This document shows positions 51,861 to 64,000 of a stretch of 64,000 bases of DNA, piece by piece; position 1 is the stretch's first letter, and each line of letters starts with the position of its first letter. The stretch comes from Clavelina lepadiformis. Its lineage: Eukaryota; Chordata; Ascidiacea; Aplousobranchia; Clavelinidae. The notes under the pieces were generated by a model, which saw only the letters and a program-made list of their open reading frames with translations, ran no database searches and was not told the origin of the DNA. The position numbers and the translations under genes are program-made. Location: NCBI RefSeq assembly GCF_947623445.1, contig NC_135243.1, positions 9,674,501-9,738,500 of the forward strand, written 5' to 3'.

Positions 51861-53027
51861 CTCTGTATTTGAAGCAAATCTTATTTGGAGTTTAGGTATA
51901 GGTTTCTTGGTTCAGATATTTGCAAAAGTGGAAAACAGATAAAACCGTCTTGTTGGCTGAAAGTTTCAGTCTCCAATTGTCGTGGTTCTTGATAACAATG
52001 TTCAGATCGATGGGAAGTTTTTTTTTCGACTTTTTTGAACGACTCAGTAGAATAAGTTACTGTGACGTCGTATACATGTAGCCTACCTGGTGGTCATGGG
52101 CGGCTCGTACATACGGCTATAGCCTTTCCTGTACTTTTTGTCCAAAGCAAGTAAAACGCTAGCATGTTTTAGTTTGCGATTCTTCTTTCAAAGCGTTCAA
52201 TATTTTACTGTTATTTTTTTTAATTTTCAATTGGAAGCACCTAGAGCTGTACCCAGAAGTGTTTAGGTTTGTTGTTTTTTTTGATTCGCAGAAGGGAAAT
52301 TCCCTGTTAACAAAATAGCTTGTGGTTTGGGCCGCAGGAGAAGTATCTCAAAATGATACCAAACCATGCAGCATACCCTAGCTTTCTACTGGTTTGAAAT
52401 AACCAGTTGACACTGTGTGGAGGTGAGTGTTATTGCATTGATACTGAATGACTTAACTACGTGTTACTGCAACAGGAATTTTCACTTGTAGGCTAGGATG
52501 GTTTTAATGGTTATTTTAACGATGAAATAGGCTGAGTAAGTGCACGTTCTAGAAACCGCCTAGACTTGAACGCCTTGTGCTCAACAAGAGTGGACAGGGT
52601 TCATTCCGAATGGGGTTAGTATGCAAGAAAAACATAAAACCTTTAAGAAACCCAGATTATTAAATACCAACACACGGCAGCCCATACCAAAGTTTTCGTT
52701 CGTACCAAAGCTCATTAGAAAAAAATTAACTTTAAGTTAGGCTTACATTGCATATTATACAGTCATGCAGATCTTTCAAAGTAGGTCACTAATTTGTCAA
52801 AGGTGAACGGTTGTGTATCGGTTCACTTATCTATTTGATAAAATGATTGTTTTTGCATAGACTACTATCGGTAAGATTACACGTCACTTTGACACTATTA
52901 GAGTAATGCAGTCCACTCGTTTGCACAAAGCAACTTGTCTGATTTAATCATTGCAGCTGCAATTCTACGTGCCATCTACCTGTATAACTATGATTTCTGT
53001 GTCGTAAGAAGTTATAGACTTTGTACG
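51861..53027. other. Intergenic DNA
   Basis: Nothing recognised beyond AT-rich sequence. Confidence 0.35.
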
Positions 53028-53145
53028 GTAATGGTTCCAGGTCGATTCAACCCACGGACGACTCAACCCAGGACGACTGAACTCATGAACGATTTAAATT
53101 GGGAAGATTCAACTCACAGACACATTAACCAATGGTCGTCTGTAT
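53028..53145 (+). repeat. Partial copy of the foldback-element terminus
   Basis: GTAATGG, then TTCCAGGTCGATTCAACCCA and about five degenerate GGACGATTCAACCC-type units, matching the left arm at 31381 onwards. The inner arm sequence is absent, so this is a solo end or deletion remnant. Confidence 0.75.
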
Positions 53146-54759
53146 AAGACAAATCGTGTCATAATGAATAAAATAAAAATAGCCTTATTTTTTGCATTGT
53201 TTTTATTTCGCCATTGACTGTCAGGAGCGAAAGGTATGGCGCTAGCGTGGTTGTAGAATGGTCAAACAAAAAGTACTCTTACATACAATCGACAAACAGG
53301 AAAATGCTGCAAATAGCCCTATATCGTGCTACTTTTTTAGTACCGGTACCATCGGTATTTTTTCAAAGTACCAAATTACTTTTTCAAGAAAATTAAGTCG
53401 GTGTTGGTATACTTTTAAAGCACTTTTAAAATGATTACTTCAAGGTTTTAAGAAGTATGTTTTTTTAAACTTCCTTTTAATTAAAACTTAGTGTCATTTT
53501 TAGCGCTTTTTGTTATTTTTTAATCTGCAAATGTCTAATAAAGTTGCAAGAGTGAGTTGACATATTTTTCACCTACTTAACCTTCAGCGGGGTCATCATA
53601 ACAGCGGCAAAAATTGCACTTGCAGCCGTGTTCGCTGTAGAAAAAGTTCCAAACTATTTTTTGAAATAGTACCGAATGCCGGTACCGTCAGTAAATTTTT
53701 GCCAAGCGCTGTGTATTTTCAAAGTGCCGTCTGCCTACCTCTGATTACAATACAGTGGTCCTACAACGATGGAAAGTTTACCAAACCAATTCAATAATGA
53801 AACAATGTAGCCTAGCCGTACTAGACTATGCAATGCCAATACACCTTCAACTGGCAATAAGTTTACAAGAATACTCTGTCCGTCAGACCATGGGTTCAAA
53901 TCAATCATTCATTTTTTATTGCATTAAAATCATTTTGCAAGAGGGTATATAGTCGAATGTCTATAATTAATCTATACCATTGTCTGCAGACAAATGAGAA
54001 CCAAAATTTTTGATAGTCTGTCGTATTTAGTTGATTGCAAGCCGCGGTTTATAAATAGTTTTTGGTCATCATCTTGCGATTTAGACTACATAGGCTACGA
54101 GGGCATCTTGCATTTAGAGACGGCCTACATTTTTTATCAAATCGAAACTTGACGTCTTTGTAATATTGTCGTGGAGAATAAAGAGTATAGGCTAGTCCGC
54201 TGGTATATTGGAAATGATTATAAGAGCCCACAGGGTACCTTATGTTCACATGCGGCTTACTGTTTTACTGCAAACGAGGTGGCTTAAATTAATTTTCAGC
54301 ACCATCACATGCGCACATGGAATACTGGCACATAGCTTAAGATCGAGGGCGAATTAGGATCAAGGAAATATTATAAGCTGCATACGTTATGTCATGCTAC
54401 ATTTGCTTACTGCGTTTACATTCATTCCACTTTTTGTTATTGACGCGGTCAAGACGAAAAAGTTGCCAATCAAAAAAATATCAGGACCAAGTAAGCTAAA
54501 AAAAAATTAAAAAGTGAAAAGATCGAGAGGAAAATTTATAAAACAAACATTGCAGACTAGGTTATATGGCAAGCTATGTTTATTGGTATAACCATCTTTA
54601 CCCTCGGGCTGCAGGTGGAACTAGGACCAGCCTCCATAAACTTGGCGATGATTCCTCAAATCGTTCGAACCACGGTTAACGAGTTTGTTGTTGTGCAAGT
54701 TCCGCTGTATGGATACAATTTTGTTAAATTGCCTTAATTTTCTTTAGAATTGTTTATCA
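53146..54759. other. Intergenic DNA
   Basis: GGTACC-centred motifs such as AGTACCGGTACC occur near 53339 and again as CCGGTACCG near 53679 in inverted-looking sequence; possibly a decayed inverted-repeat element. No gene recognised. Confidence 0.35.
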
Positions 54760-54895
54760 GGATCACGGGACAAGAGCAAGCGTCGTTAATAACTTCCTCA
54801 AGAGCAGGTTATGTCCGCAATTGAGAAGCCAACCCGGTTCGGATTTTTACAAGCCAAAGCAGGCGCTCTAACCTTCCGCAACCAAGCCGATAGTG
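54760..54895 (-). repeat. tRNA-derived SINE-like element
   Basis: On the minus strand GGTTGCGGAAGGTTAGAGCG resembles a tRNA D-arm/A box and, about 35 bases on, GGTTGGCTTC is an approximate B box (8 of 10). A non-tRNA tail follows. The cloverleaf is not intact, so it is not a functional tRNA. Confidence 0.45.
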
Positions 54896-55090
54896 ATTGA
54901 TGTTTATTATAACGTCATTATGATTTGTTTTTGTTATTTCAGTTCACATCTATCGCAGTTGATTAGAAAAGACTGCCAGGCTTCGTGATGCTGTTCGCAG
55001 TAGCGCAGCTTATTAAGAGATGCATTTGGCCATGCCAGTCTCATAAAACCATTTTTGGAGGTCATAAGCGTTTTTCATGTTGTTATAGAC

Positions 55091-55470
55091 CAGGGGTTCT
55101 TAACCTGTGGGTAATTACCCACTAGTGGGGAATTTGAGGATTTCAAGTGGGTAACGAAACACAATGTTAAATCTGGAATCAGATTTGCGTTGTGCAATCT
55201 CAAAAATAGAGCCTGACATTGACTCGATCGTCGCTGAAAAGCAAGAACAAAAATCGCATTGACGTTGTTTGAAACTACGTAAACGTTCTTTAATGCTATT
55301 CTTCTCATTGAAATTGTTCTTTTTGTTAAATACCATTGTGCTTTGGAATATGTCACACAGGTCACTAGGATTCATTTTGATTTTTCAGTCAGTTTTAAAA
55401 GTATGTGAGGAATATAGGTTTATTAAGTAGCGGAAGTGGGTAATGAAAAGAAAAAGGTTAAGAACCCCTG
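55091..55470. mobile_element. 380-bp hAT element with exact TSD
   Basis: Near-perfect terminal repeats CAGGGGTTCTTAACC and GGTTAAGAACCCCTG (15 bp, exact reverse complements) with an exact TTATAGAC duplication at 55083-55090 and 55471-55478. Minus-strand frames inside (for example MNPSDLCDIFQ) may be transposase remnants. Its perfect termini suggest it is the youngest hAT copy here. Confidence 0.92.
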
Positions 55471-55478
55471 TTATAGAC

Positions 55479-57748
55479 TATAGAGATATGTCTTTTCGTT
55501 CATCGGATTGTTTGGTATTCGATTACTTATCGGCTATAAATTAAGACATTTAATATGTGGGTTATGCAGCGTTAAAAATCTTTTTATAAGGCATTTCAAA
55601 ATTGTTCACCATAATTTGTGGACTCTGTTGACTATCGTAGGTAGTCCATATAGGCCTACTATATTAGAATACATTTTATTTAAAGCGGTTTTTAAATTGT
55701 AAAACATTTTTTGTGCATGTCGGGTGGGGTTTACGAACGCAATAATTAAGCAAAGTCCTCGCTCCAAGCTGGCACCTTCAATATACCTTCCTCTCATTCA
55801 TCTTGATGAGTGGTGCGCAAAAACTGCCTCTGTCCCCGGGCGCATAGCTACGCCTCTGCAACTAAACACAAATATTTTGTTTCTAATGAATAATAATGGT
55901 CAAAATAGGGGAGTTAATAACAATATTTACTTTAACCTCTGGCCTCATAACACATATAAGGTAGGCTATTATTAAGTCTGAGCGAGTTGGAGCAAACAAT
56001 TAGTTCTAAAACCAAACAAAGATGACTGCTAACAAACGTGGAAGTGAAACTTACTTTTTGAACACGTGGTAGTGCTGCAGGGGCATTTTCTTAAATGGAA
56101 TGTTGCAAAATGTAAATTTAAGGCGAAGGAGAGGGACGCTGACGAAGGCTACGCAGCAATCGTAAATTTTAAACGGTTTGGTAATCGTCGGGCGGTGGTT
56201 GACTCATTATTGAGCGTAGTCGGAAACGATAACATCATGTTTTGTTTGTCTGCGTTTAGTTAAACATGATATCTTTGCGTAATTGGGCTTGTGTTGGAGT
56301 GCAAGCATGCAGTCCAGAGCTGAAAGTCTATGAATTGTGAATCCGTTCTCTACTTTGGTATTAGCTAGTGTTTTGCTGTTTCGGTGTCATTTCTTTTCCG
56401 ATTCACTAAGTTTTCCAGTCTGGTGGTAAATCACGATTACATTGAACGTAATTGCTGGTTGATCAGAATAATCAAAACAACAGCTGTTACTTACATTTGT
56501 TTCCTAAAACACAGATGTGTGTTACAGTTATATTCAATCCATCAATAGCCTATGATGTGAAAATTCTACTCACAAAGTGTAAAATCAAATGTTTCGGTAA
56601 TACTATATACGAAAACTACTAAAGTTAAGCCACATGCAGGTCAAGTGAAATACTGTAAATCAAAACAAATCAAATTAGATTTAAACGCGAATCAAAACAG
56701 GGAAAAGGTGAGTCAGTTCATGGTCAGGTGAGTCAGATCTTTTTGCCAGAGGCCCGATGAAAAATGTTTTTTATACACACTTCTACAGTCCAACTTTCAC
56801 ACATCACATGCTGATGTGCGTGCGTTGTGTAAACGTTGGATCAGGGGCTAAGACTTGAGAGGAATAATATTAGTAGGTTAGTAGAGCTCCATAAAATAGA
56901 CAAAAGTTTGTTTTTTAGCTATCATGCTTATATTATAGGTTTGTCTACAGAAGTGAATCTATAGGGTAATATTGGAATAACTCGTTTGAACAATTTGCAG
57001 ATTGACAAATTAATTTAACAGAGTGCTGGTATATTAATAACAATGATTAATTAAGATAGGTTAAAGCAGAGAGTATTACTTCTTGTTATATTAACGTGTG
57101 ATAGTTGTTATTTTGTATCTGTATTAATGTGACACACAAATCTTTAGACTTATTAAGTTGGTCTTCCACATAGTTTGAGAATAATTTAAAATACTATGAT
57201 GATATATTTGCTGTATATCTGTTTATAACATCCTGGTCACAATCTGCAAACCGTATTATGCTGGATTTTAGTTTTAGCCGAATACTGTAATACAATAACT
57301 GGTAACCTGCCTTTCATCATGTGATGTAATGTTTGAAGAAGTGTACTTATGTATAGGAACTAAGTGATCATACCAAGTGTGAAATGCACAGGAAAGCTGT
57401 TAGCCTAGCCCTAAGTTGTATACATTATACAGCACTATCTTTTGTATATAAACATATATACATAAGATACCTTTTGTTGAGTGTTAAAAAACGTAAAGAT
57501 TTAAGATGTCATTTTAGTATTTTTTAAAATGAAAAAACTTCCAAATCAGAAATTTAAAGCCCAAACTGTTAATGTTATGGCCAAATTTGGGCAAGTACAA
57601 CAGTTTCAACCCCAATAATACTAGGAAATATTTGATCATAAAACTTAACATGTGTCTATTTCAAAACAAACTCACTTTATATACCTAGAATTCCTTTAAA
57701 ATAGATTGTGAAAGAATTTCATACTTCATATGAAAATGTCTGAACTAG
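55479..57748. other. Intergenic DNA upstream of LHFPL2-like gene
   Basis: No gene recognised; contains the paired AP-1 motifs at 56709-56735. Confidence 0.35.
56709..56735. promoter_or_regulatory. Two AP-1 motifs exactly 20 bp apart
   Basis: TGAGTCA at 56709-56715 and 56729-56735, each within GGTGAGTCAG. The spacing equals about two helical turns. It lies 1.6 kb upstream of the LHFPL2-like ATG. Confidence 0.4.
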
Positions 57749-58000
57749 GGTTGGACTATCCGGATATCGGTTAACCGAATAACTATGGCAATTTTAGCCA
57801 TATGATATCCGGATAAAGTTTAGTCGCTTAAAACGATAATAAATGCATAACCTTAATGGTGCATTTTTATCAAATTTTGAACTCTTCCGTTTTCAGAAAT
57901 GGGTGGTCTAGCAGAACAGAAGTAGTGTTTGATTTCATGTTGAACATAATTTAAAAGCTTAGTTCACAGCTCTTCGTCTTGTATTCTCTACAAAACGTTA
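57749..58000 (+). repeat. Dispersed repeat, copy B
   Basis: Starts GTTGGACTATCCGGATATCG, then GGTTAACCGAATAACT, and keeps the motif order of the minus-strand copy at 26870-27482, including a shared CTTGTATTCTCTACAA-like block near 57978. Confidence 0.65.
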
Positions 58001-58318
58001 AGTGTTGAAAGAATTAATTCTATTATGTCACAAACAGTACACAAATCCAATTGAAACGCGTCAGTGGAATTACAAGTTATCCTCCAGGCATTAACACTTT
58101 AGTAGAAGCATAGGAATGCGAGTTAGGAAGGACTGTTAATATTGTTTATTTGTTTCACTGTAATTTGGATCAACAGCAAGAGTAAGAGCCGACTTATGTC
58201 AAATAAATTGATGTCCATTTAAGAAAACTATGAGTGAATGTGTTTCAATAAATGTGCAAGTGTTTTTGTTATTACAGCAGTGTTAAAATAAGTATATTAT
58301 TATAGCAACCTGAGCAAG

Positions 58319-59616
58319 ATGTGCTGCTATGTCATTGTAACAGTGCGCTCATTGCTATGGGCCCTTCTAAGCATTACTGTATGTTTGGCTGAGCTTGCAG
58401 CATTTATGAGTGCCCATTGGCTGGTTGGTCAGTCAACACCAATTCAATCAAATGGATCCAATGTTGTACTTTCACAAGAGAGTGTTAGAACTACCGGATT
58501 ATTTCTTAGATGTGAGCAAAAAGGATCCGCTAATTTTATGAGTGTATCAGACAATTGCCGAGTCTACGCTCACACTGTTGGCGAAATTGCATCACCCTTT
58601 TGGGTGGCCACTTGCATTTTTATGGTCATTGCTATTCTCTTCCTTTTTATCGTTGCATTGTTTTCTGTTTGGGCATTGTGTTTTCGCAATCTTGGAAGGA
58701 AGAGCATCTTCAGTATATCTGGCATTTTGCAAGCCATAGCAGGTTATTACCAAGCAGTTTTCATATATACTGTGTTGTAGATTAGTAGGCCAACCTTACC
58801 TTAGTTGTTCTTGTCATAATACAATGTATTTTATTTAAATTCACTTCGATCATCTCAAAATGCAACTGTGTGTTCTTACCAATTTTTATTTGATGTCACT
58901 TAACAAGTTCGAAAGAATCGTGTAATACTAAATGCAATAAACGTTTAAGAGATATCTGCTGTTACAGGTTTACTCCTAATATTTTCCCTTGTTTTGTTTC
59001 CTGCTGGCTGGGGTTCAGACAAAGTCAAGGAAGAATGTGGTCACCAGGCAGCTGCTTTTAATGTATGTAACAAATTTGGATTCCCTAAAGATAATATAGT
59101 TGTGCCACTGCCAAGTAACTAAAACAGTTGTTATATTGTTACATATTGTCATCTGCTTTACGTTGATGGGAGCCAAGGGAATAAGTAATAGCCATCACAA
59201 GTCTTGTCTGTTGTATATCCTAACAATATGTAACATGTTAAAATATTTTGTTGGTTACTGTTATTGTTTTCTTAGTGTAAACTAAAGTCGTTTAGGAATA
59301 AAGCAAAATCATGCAGCCATGTTTCTTAAATGGATTTTGTATTGTGATATTTACTATACGTTGGAAATAATGCAGTGTTCTACATTTTTAAGTATTACAG
59401 GAAACAACAAACATTTTATATATTTATATAACTCATAATATATATGTTTTGCAGCTCGGAACATGTCACATCGGATGGGCATATTATGCTGCTATGTTTG
59501 GGACACTTATGTCTTTTCTTTGTGCTGTGCTGTCTAACCAAGCTGAAGCAGCCACTGGCAGCGAGACGGTTGAAAATGATATTATTGATGGAAAAAACCC
59601 AATCTGTGCACTTTGA
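58319..59616 (+). CDS. LHFPL2: LHFPL2-like tetraspan membrane protein, 3 exons (226 aa)
   Basis: Four-TM protein of the LHFPL family (claudin-like superfamily). Exons 58319-58742, 58968-59062 and 59455-59616 join in phases 1 and 0 to give 226 codons; human LHFPL2 is 228. TM1 is about residues 7-29 (start CCYVIVTVRSLLWALLS). An extracellular loop carries AAFMSAHWLVG and the CEQKG / NCR cysteines. TM2 follows GEIASPFWVAT, TM3 lies in LQAIAGLLLIFSLVLFPAGW, and TM4 follows CHIGWAYYAAMFGTLM. The tail ends DGKNPICAL, matching the LHFPL2 EGKNLICLL end, which sets it apart from LHFPL1/3/4/5. Upstream TATAG and an AG directly before the ATG suggest a splice or trans-splice site. Confidence 0.93.
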
Positions 59617-62600
59617 TTGACAATGGTTCCTGGTAATGATTACCAAGGCCAAGGTCAAAATTAAAACAAACAAGTTAACCAAGTATTATACTGGAGCTCA
59701 CGGAGAAGATTTTCATCCAGTTTGTTAATTTGCAAAGAAGGCGGTTGCAAAAATATTTATGAAAAGATGATCATGTTTTATAATCCTTAAATTTTCTCAA
59801 TTGATATTCAAGTATTTTTATGTACTAAACTGCAACTTAATTCAAAATTCACACACACATATATATGTATACTTGTTTTGTACTATCAGTCGATATATAA
59901 CCATAAAACGTTATATTTGACTCACACATCACACACAAAAAAGTTTAGTTTTAATAGGTATTTAATTGGTATTTGTCCAGGATCATGTTGTACAATATAC
60001 ATCAATTGGTTAGGTGTTTAGTTTGCCCACCAAATAACTAATGTTTTGTTTGCTTTCGTTTCTCATAGCGAGCTTGGTATTTAGCTCAAGTCAATGAAAT
60101 TTAAAGATAGACTATTTGCTATTACTCGATTTCTTCAGTCACAATTCGTTCCTACCGCAAATTATCCGCTTTTACAAGTTCTTTTTTCTTTAATAGATTT
60201 TTTTACTTATGTGTGTTACACCAAGCTTTGCACTAGAGCTTTGGTCAAGTTAATTAACACCCTAGCTGGTGTAACCGGTTCATTTTCTCGATACCCACGT
60301 CATTTACCGTTTGGTTAGGTATTTGTCTCCAACATTATTACCCTTTTCACAATAATTTAGTTCCTGTTGGGTTGAGCATGGAGCGTTCGATGTTGTTTCT
60401 CCTAACCAGTGTGATAAACTTATATCAAGCGTTGAAGGTCATAAACGCTTTTGTGTTTTATAGGTCTTTGCCGTTTGGACAGTGACGTTTTGTTCTGCAA
60501 ACCTAATCGCGTTCGTTTTGTATTATTGCGACATCATTCGAAAGTTGAACTGGCACTTCGACGAATGACATGTTGTGTTATGTTTTGTGCGCACCTTGCC
60601 TCAAACGTTGCGCAACCGGTTTTTAGTGGGTATTTACTATTCACGCACAACTGTTCCATGCGTTTGTGGCAACACCAAACCGTTTCTCAAAAGAAGTGTC
60701 ACAAAATGTTGTGTAGTTCAAGGATTCGATGTTTTTTCCCAGCCGCTATGACAAAACTATAGTGAATCATGAGGACAACAATTTTTGAAAACGATTACCG
60801 CGTGATGGATTTTACAGCTTACACTGTAAACTGTGCACCAACTGCACGAACAACTTCAAATTTAGATTTTTTTGCAGTAATTTTATCTGGCATAGCCAAT
60901 GGAAAATGTGGTCGTAAACATGCATAGGTTTTTACACCGTTGGGAATAATATTCCCAGAGGTTGAACTTTCTACAAAAATTCAAGTTAAATCTCTTGGGC
61001 ATAGACGCACGGGTCAAGTATGTTGTTTGCTGTTTTTGCTTACCGACCTCCATTGTTTTGACATCTGCTTTGATGCCAAAAGTTTGATTTTTCAATTAAT
61101 AGATTTCCTCTGCAGGCTACAGAACGTAAAACGTTTTCTTGTTAAATTAAACCGACGATTTTCACAGCTAACCCGGTTAAATTGAATTAATTAATAATTT
61201 ATCCGCAACGAAATAGGTTAAGCTAGTTTTAATGGCAACGAAACCCGCCAGTAACACGCAGGCATGCTTAAATAGTGTTATGTAGTATGAATTACCCCTT
61301 TTCTCTTGTATTGTTCCATTTGTAGATAGGTATTAATGCCATGTACTCAATGTATGTTCTCCCTTGCACGCGTGTTTTACACAGTCTCGTGTGGATTGTG
61401 CGTGTCAATGTATGTGTGCGTGCAATAGCGGTCAATTATATGTGTTGCTATTCTACTTTTATTTAAATATTTGTGAAAACTATTACACAGTATTTGAAAA
61501 TACTGCAATACGGTCTTTCATGGCAATGCTTCCAGTTTACATAAAAGCAGTAGTTAAGTTCGCATACCAATAAATTTTTTGAAGTCGTGTCCATGTAATA
61601 CCCACACGGCATGATAAGCCAACATACTGTATATTTGCTCTCTACGCTACTCACATTCCTTAGTTGCCTTTGAACAGTTGTTCCATGTAGTGGATGTATA
61701 ACGCCAACCGTCGAATAAGTGCACTTGATGTAGTCGTTTGAACATGGCTTCCAGCTCTGATTATATTACCCGAGCCTTAAAACTTTATCAAGTGTCAGTA
61801 TTATTGGAGTTTGCCAACTTACAACTAACGTGTTTGTACTGACCGATAAATTTGTGCTTTTGCCATCATTGGTTATATGTTCGATGTGCGCGCTACGGTT
61901 TACTCGAGTCGGTGCTACTGCTTCTAGTTAATGCTTGTGTTTTTGTGTATTATTACGCGTGTGGCGCTTCCTACACTGTACTATGTTTATTTTCGTGGTT
62001 TGATTTCATATCAACATCATTACAGAACTTCGTATGTGCACATGGTTTGTTGCTGAAGGTAACGCTATTACTGGAAACGAAAAGCGTTTACCTTAGCTAA
62101 CCAATTACGCGGTCTATCATCAATTCAGGCCGATGATGAGAGGAAAGTTGCTGATAAATCGGTCTGTTAACAGAGACGTACGATATGACGTTCCTCTCAA
62201 ATATTTACTCTGATCGGAACACGTTATATCGTCACAGAGCGGCTTTATTGATGGCGTATTTGAGCAAAGACTGGTATCTTTGTAGAATTTCGTACAATTG
62301 GAGTCCCAACAAACTTCAAGCAATGTTTCACTCAGACCACTGCGTGCTAGATATAAATCAGCCGATATCGCATGGCATTTTGTTTGCTATTTTGGAACCA
62401 TTTTCAGGTTGTTTTGTCAGTGTCACAGCTTTGATATACTTCAGACTATATTACCAGGCCCGCTTGTCATATCTTAGTTAATATTATTGTAACGCGATGT
62501 AGGCCTATATATGTCAGCATACAGTACGCTCATTGGCAAAATTTTTAATTCATGAAAAGCCCATGTTACGGTAATGATCACGACTCCTGCAAATTTCACT

Positions 62601-62638
62601 GAAGCGTTCAGTTGATATTTTTTGCATTATAGGTAGGC
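59617..62638. other. LHFPL2-like 3'UTR and long intergenic region
   Basis: 3 kb with several 60-100 codon open frames on the plus strand (60094, 60451, 61852, 62185), but none shows homology or coding-like composition; they are T-rich and hydrophobic by composition. I see no gene. Confidence 0.4.
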
Positions 62639-62857
62639 CTACTGATAGATCTGTTGTTCCACAAGTTTCTCAGCATTTCTTGCATCGGCAATAGCCTGTA
62701 AAAAGCTCATTGTGTCTAACTCGGATAAGCTGTCAAGTGCGCACGTTCCCGTTCTCGTTGTCAGAAGAGCCGTAATCTTCTTTATTAAGTCGGATTGCGG
62801 TTTGGTGAACGTCAGACTTGAGCCGGTTCGATTGGTTAAGTGTAATACTGTGGCCAT
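62639..62857 (-). CDS. Possible small protein, 72 aa
   Basis: Minus-strand open frame, start ATG at 62857 in context TTACATGGCC, stop at 62639. Composition looks coding: MATVLHLTNRTGSSLTFTKP, then an amphipathic stretch with LSELDTMSFLQAIADARNAE. No family recognised, no signal peptide or TM. A perfect CRE lies 60 bp upstream, as expected near a promoter. It may be a complete short protein or the first exon of a gene; no clear donor was found before the stop. Confidence 0.45.
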   Translation of the reverse strand: MATVLHLTNRTGSSLTFTKPQSDLIKKITALLTTRTGTCALDSLSELDTMSFLQAIADARNAEKLVEQQIYQ

Positions 62858-62916
62858 GTAAGTTTGTTTTCGTATTTGTCTCTCAGGGTATACGGCTTTC
62901 GTAACGAGGTTACGAC

Positions 62917-62924
62917 TGACGTCA
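62917..62924. promoter_or_regulatory. CRE palindrome TGACGTCA
   Basis: Perfect 8-bp CRE, 60 bp upstream of the minus-strand ATG at 62857 in the most CpG-containing stretch of this end of the window. Confidence 0.5.
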
Positions 62925-64000
62925 CAAACGGAACCGCAGCATTACTGTAGTGCATGCATTTAAGCCTTGATGCTCGAAGCTATGGTAGGTAAATATAACA
63001 GCCACATGATTAATGGCTTCAAGCATGGGTCACTTTTCGCCTTAAGCAAAATACGAAATTTTAGTATTGTGCATTTGTTATTTAATACGCACTTCATGTC
63101 TGCCTCAAGACGACCAAAATTCCCTAATTGTGCATAATCATACAGGTATTATCTCTATACCTTTACTCATAAACATGATTCATATCAAGTCCCGCATAGG
63201 GTCGACAGACCCCATTCTGTCATTTACATCATCTTTGCGTTGTCGAACGTAGAACGCACTTTCATTGACATGGTGGGTAAAGTTACTTTTAGCCAACTTA
63301 AAAAATATCGAAAATATCATTCATTCTGTTAGTATTTCTAAATACTTCAAAAGACTGACATATTACTCATGGGATTCTCAGTTGTATTGTTTGTCGTAAG
63401 GCAGGTACAGGGTATACTAACAAAACGCTGTAAGAAATCACCACTTCAGAAACCGCAAGATACAGAATTCTACGTTCTGACACGTTTTACGATAACCGCA
63501 AATGAAGTGGTTTAACCGGTAAAATGATACTATTGAAAGTAAACCTCATAAACCTACAGTATGTCAGTTTCCATTTTAAAAAATGAATTTCCAGATAAAG
63601 AGTAAAACATTTCCACAATTGCTAATATGAGTTGGTCTCACTTTACAAAACAAAAATGATCTCAGCATGCATTTCCAGTATCAGTTTCTAATACAGGTTT
63701 ACAAATAAATTAGTAATTATAACTAGCTAAATGGTATGATGTATATACATACGCCATGGTAATAATATTTTGTTTGATAAATGTTCGCATATGTTTGATA
63801 AATGCACTGTATTAAACATATGCATGTAACCATGTAACCTGAGCAATGCACAGAAAACAGTGAAAACAAGCTTATCGTTACGTGACCTACAAGCCTATCA
63901 GACCAAAAACACTTCTCAATCAGTCATTTTTCATAATCTGTGCAGGGCTTATTTAGGTCTGGGAAGTTTAAACCTGCCCCATCAGCAAACATGTGTTAGC
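62925..64000. other. Terminal intergenic sequence
   Basis: No gene or repeat recognised to the end of the window. Confidence 0.35.

Noticed and set aside
60094-60762. Two long plus-strand frames (74 and 103 codons)
   Set aside because: No recognisable domain, Cys/Phe-rich by base composition, no splice or poly(A) context.

Overview
The window is animal nuclear DNA: AT-rich, with multi-exon genes that have GT-AG introns, large non-coding stretches and many decayed DNA transposons. The gene set (SPIDR, NSUN2, di-N-acetylchitobiase, LHFPL2, C/EBP and C/EBP-gamma) together with short introns and splice-acceptor-like sequence just before several start codons suggests an invertebrate chordate, most likely an ascidian tunicate. 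That assignment is inference.

Layout. 200-871: last two exons of a class V myosin (+). 3518-3934: orphan single-pass membrane protein (+). 5177-11812: NSUN2 RNA cytosine-5 methyltransferase in 18 exons (-). 12718-20908: three tandem intronless GH18 chitobiase-like genes (-). 22-28 kb: transposon graveyard (hAT, MULE-like, dispersed repeats). 28364-28789: C/EBP-gamma (+). 30.4-32.5 kb: an hAT-type element and a foldback element with about 330-bp arms that carry tandem 15-16 bp repeats. 34188-35132: canonical C/EBP (+), with a perfect palindromic C/EBP site and a CRE/TATA pair upstream. 36311-47003: SPIDR in about 20 exons (-), convergent with C/EBP. 47-58 kb: more hAT elements, a LINE fragment and a SINE-like element. 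58319-59616: LHFPL2-like tetraspan gene (+). 62639-62857: possible small gene (-) with a CRE upstream.

I reconstructed the exons by hand from splice sites, reading phase and remembered vertebrate homologues. The NSUN2 model (717 codons), SPIDR model (935) and LHFPL2 model (226) all keep phase across every junction.

The most interesting points are: the C/EBP-gamma - C/EBP - SPIDR linkage, which unites in one locus neighbours found on two human chromosomes (CEBPA/CEBPG and CEBPD/SPIDR); the C/EBP upstream region with signs of autoregulation; the repeat-armed foldback element; the intronless chitobiase cluster; and a dense set of hAT insertions, five with exact 8-bp target duplications.
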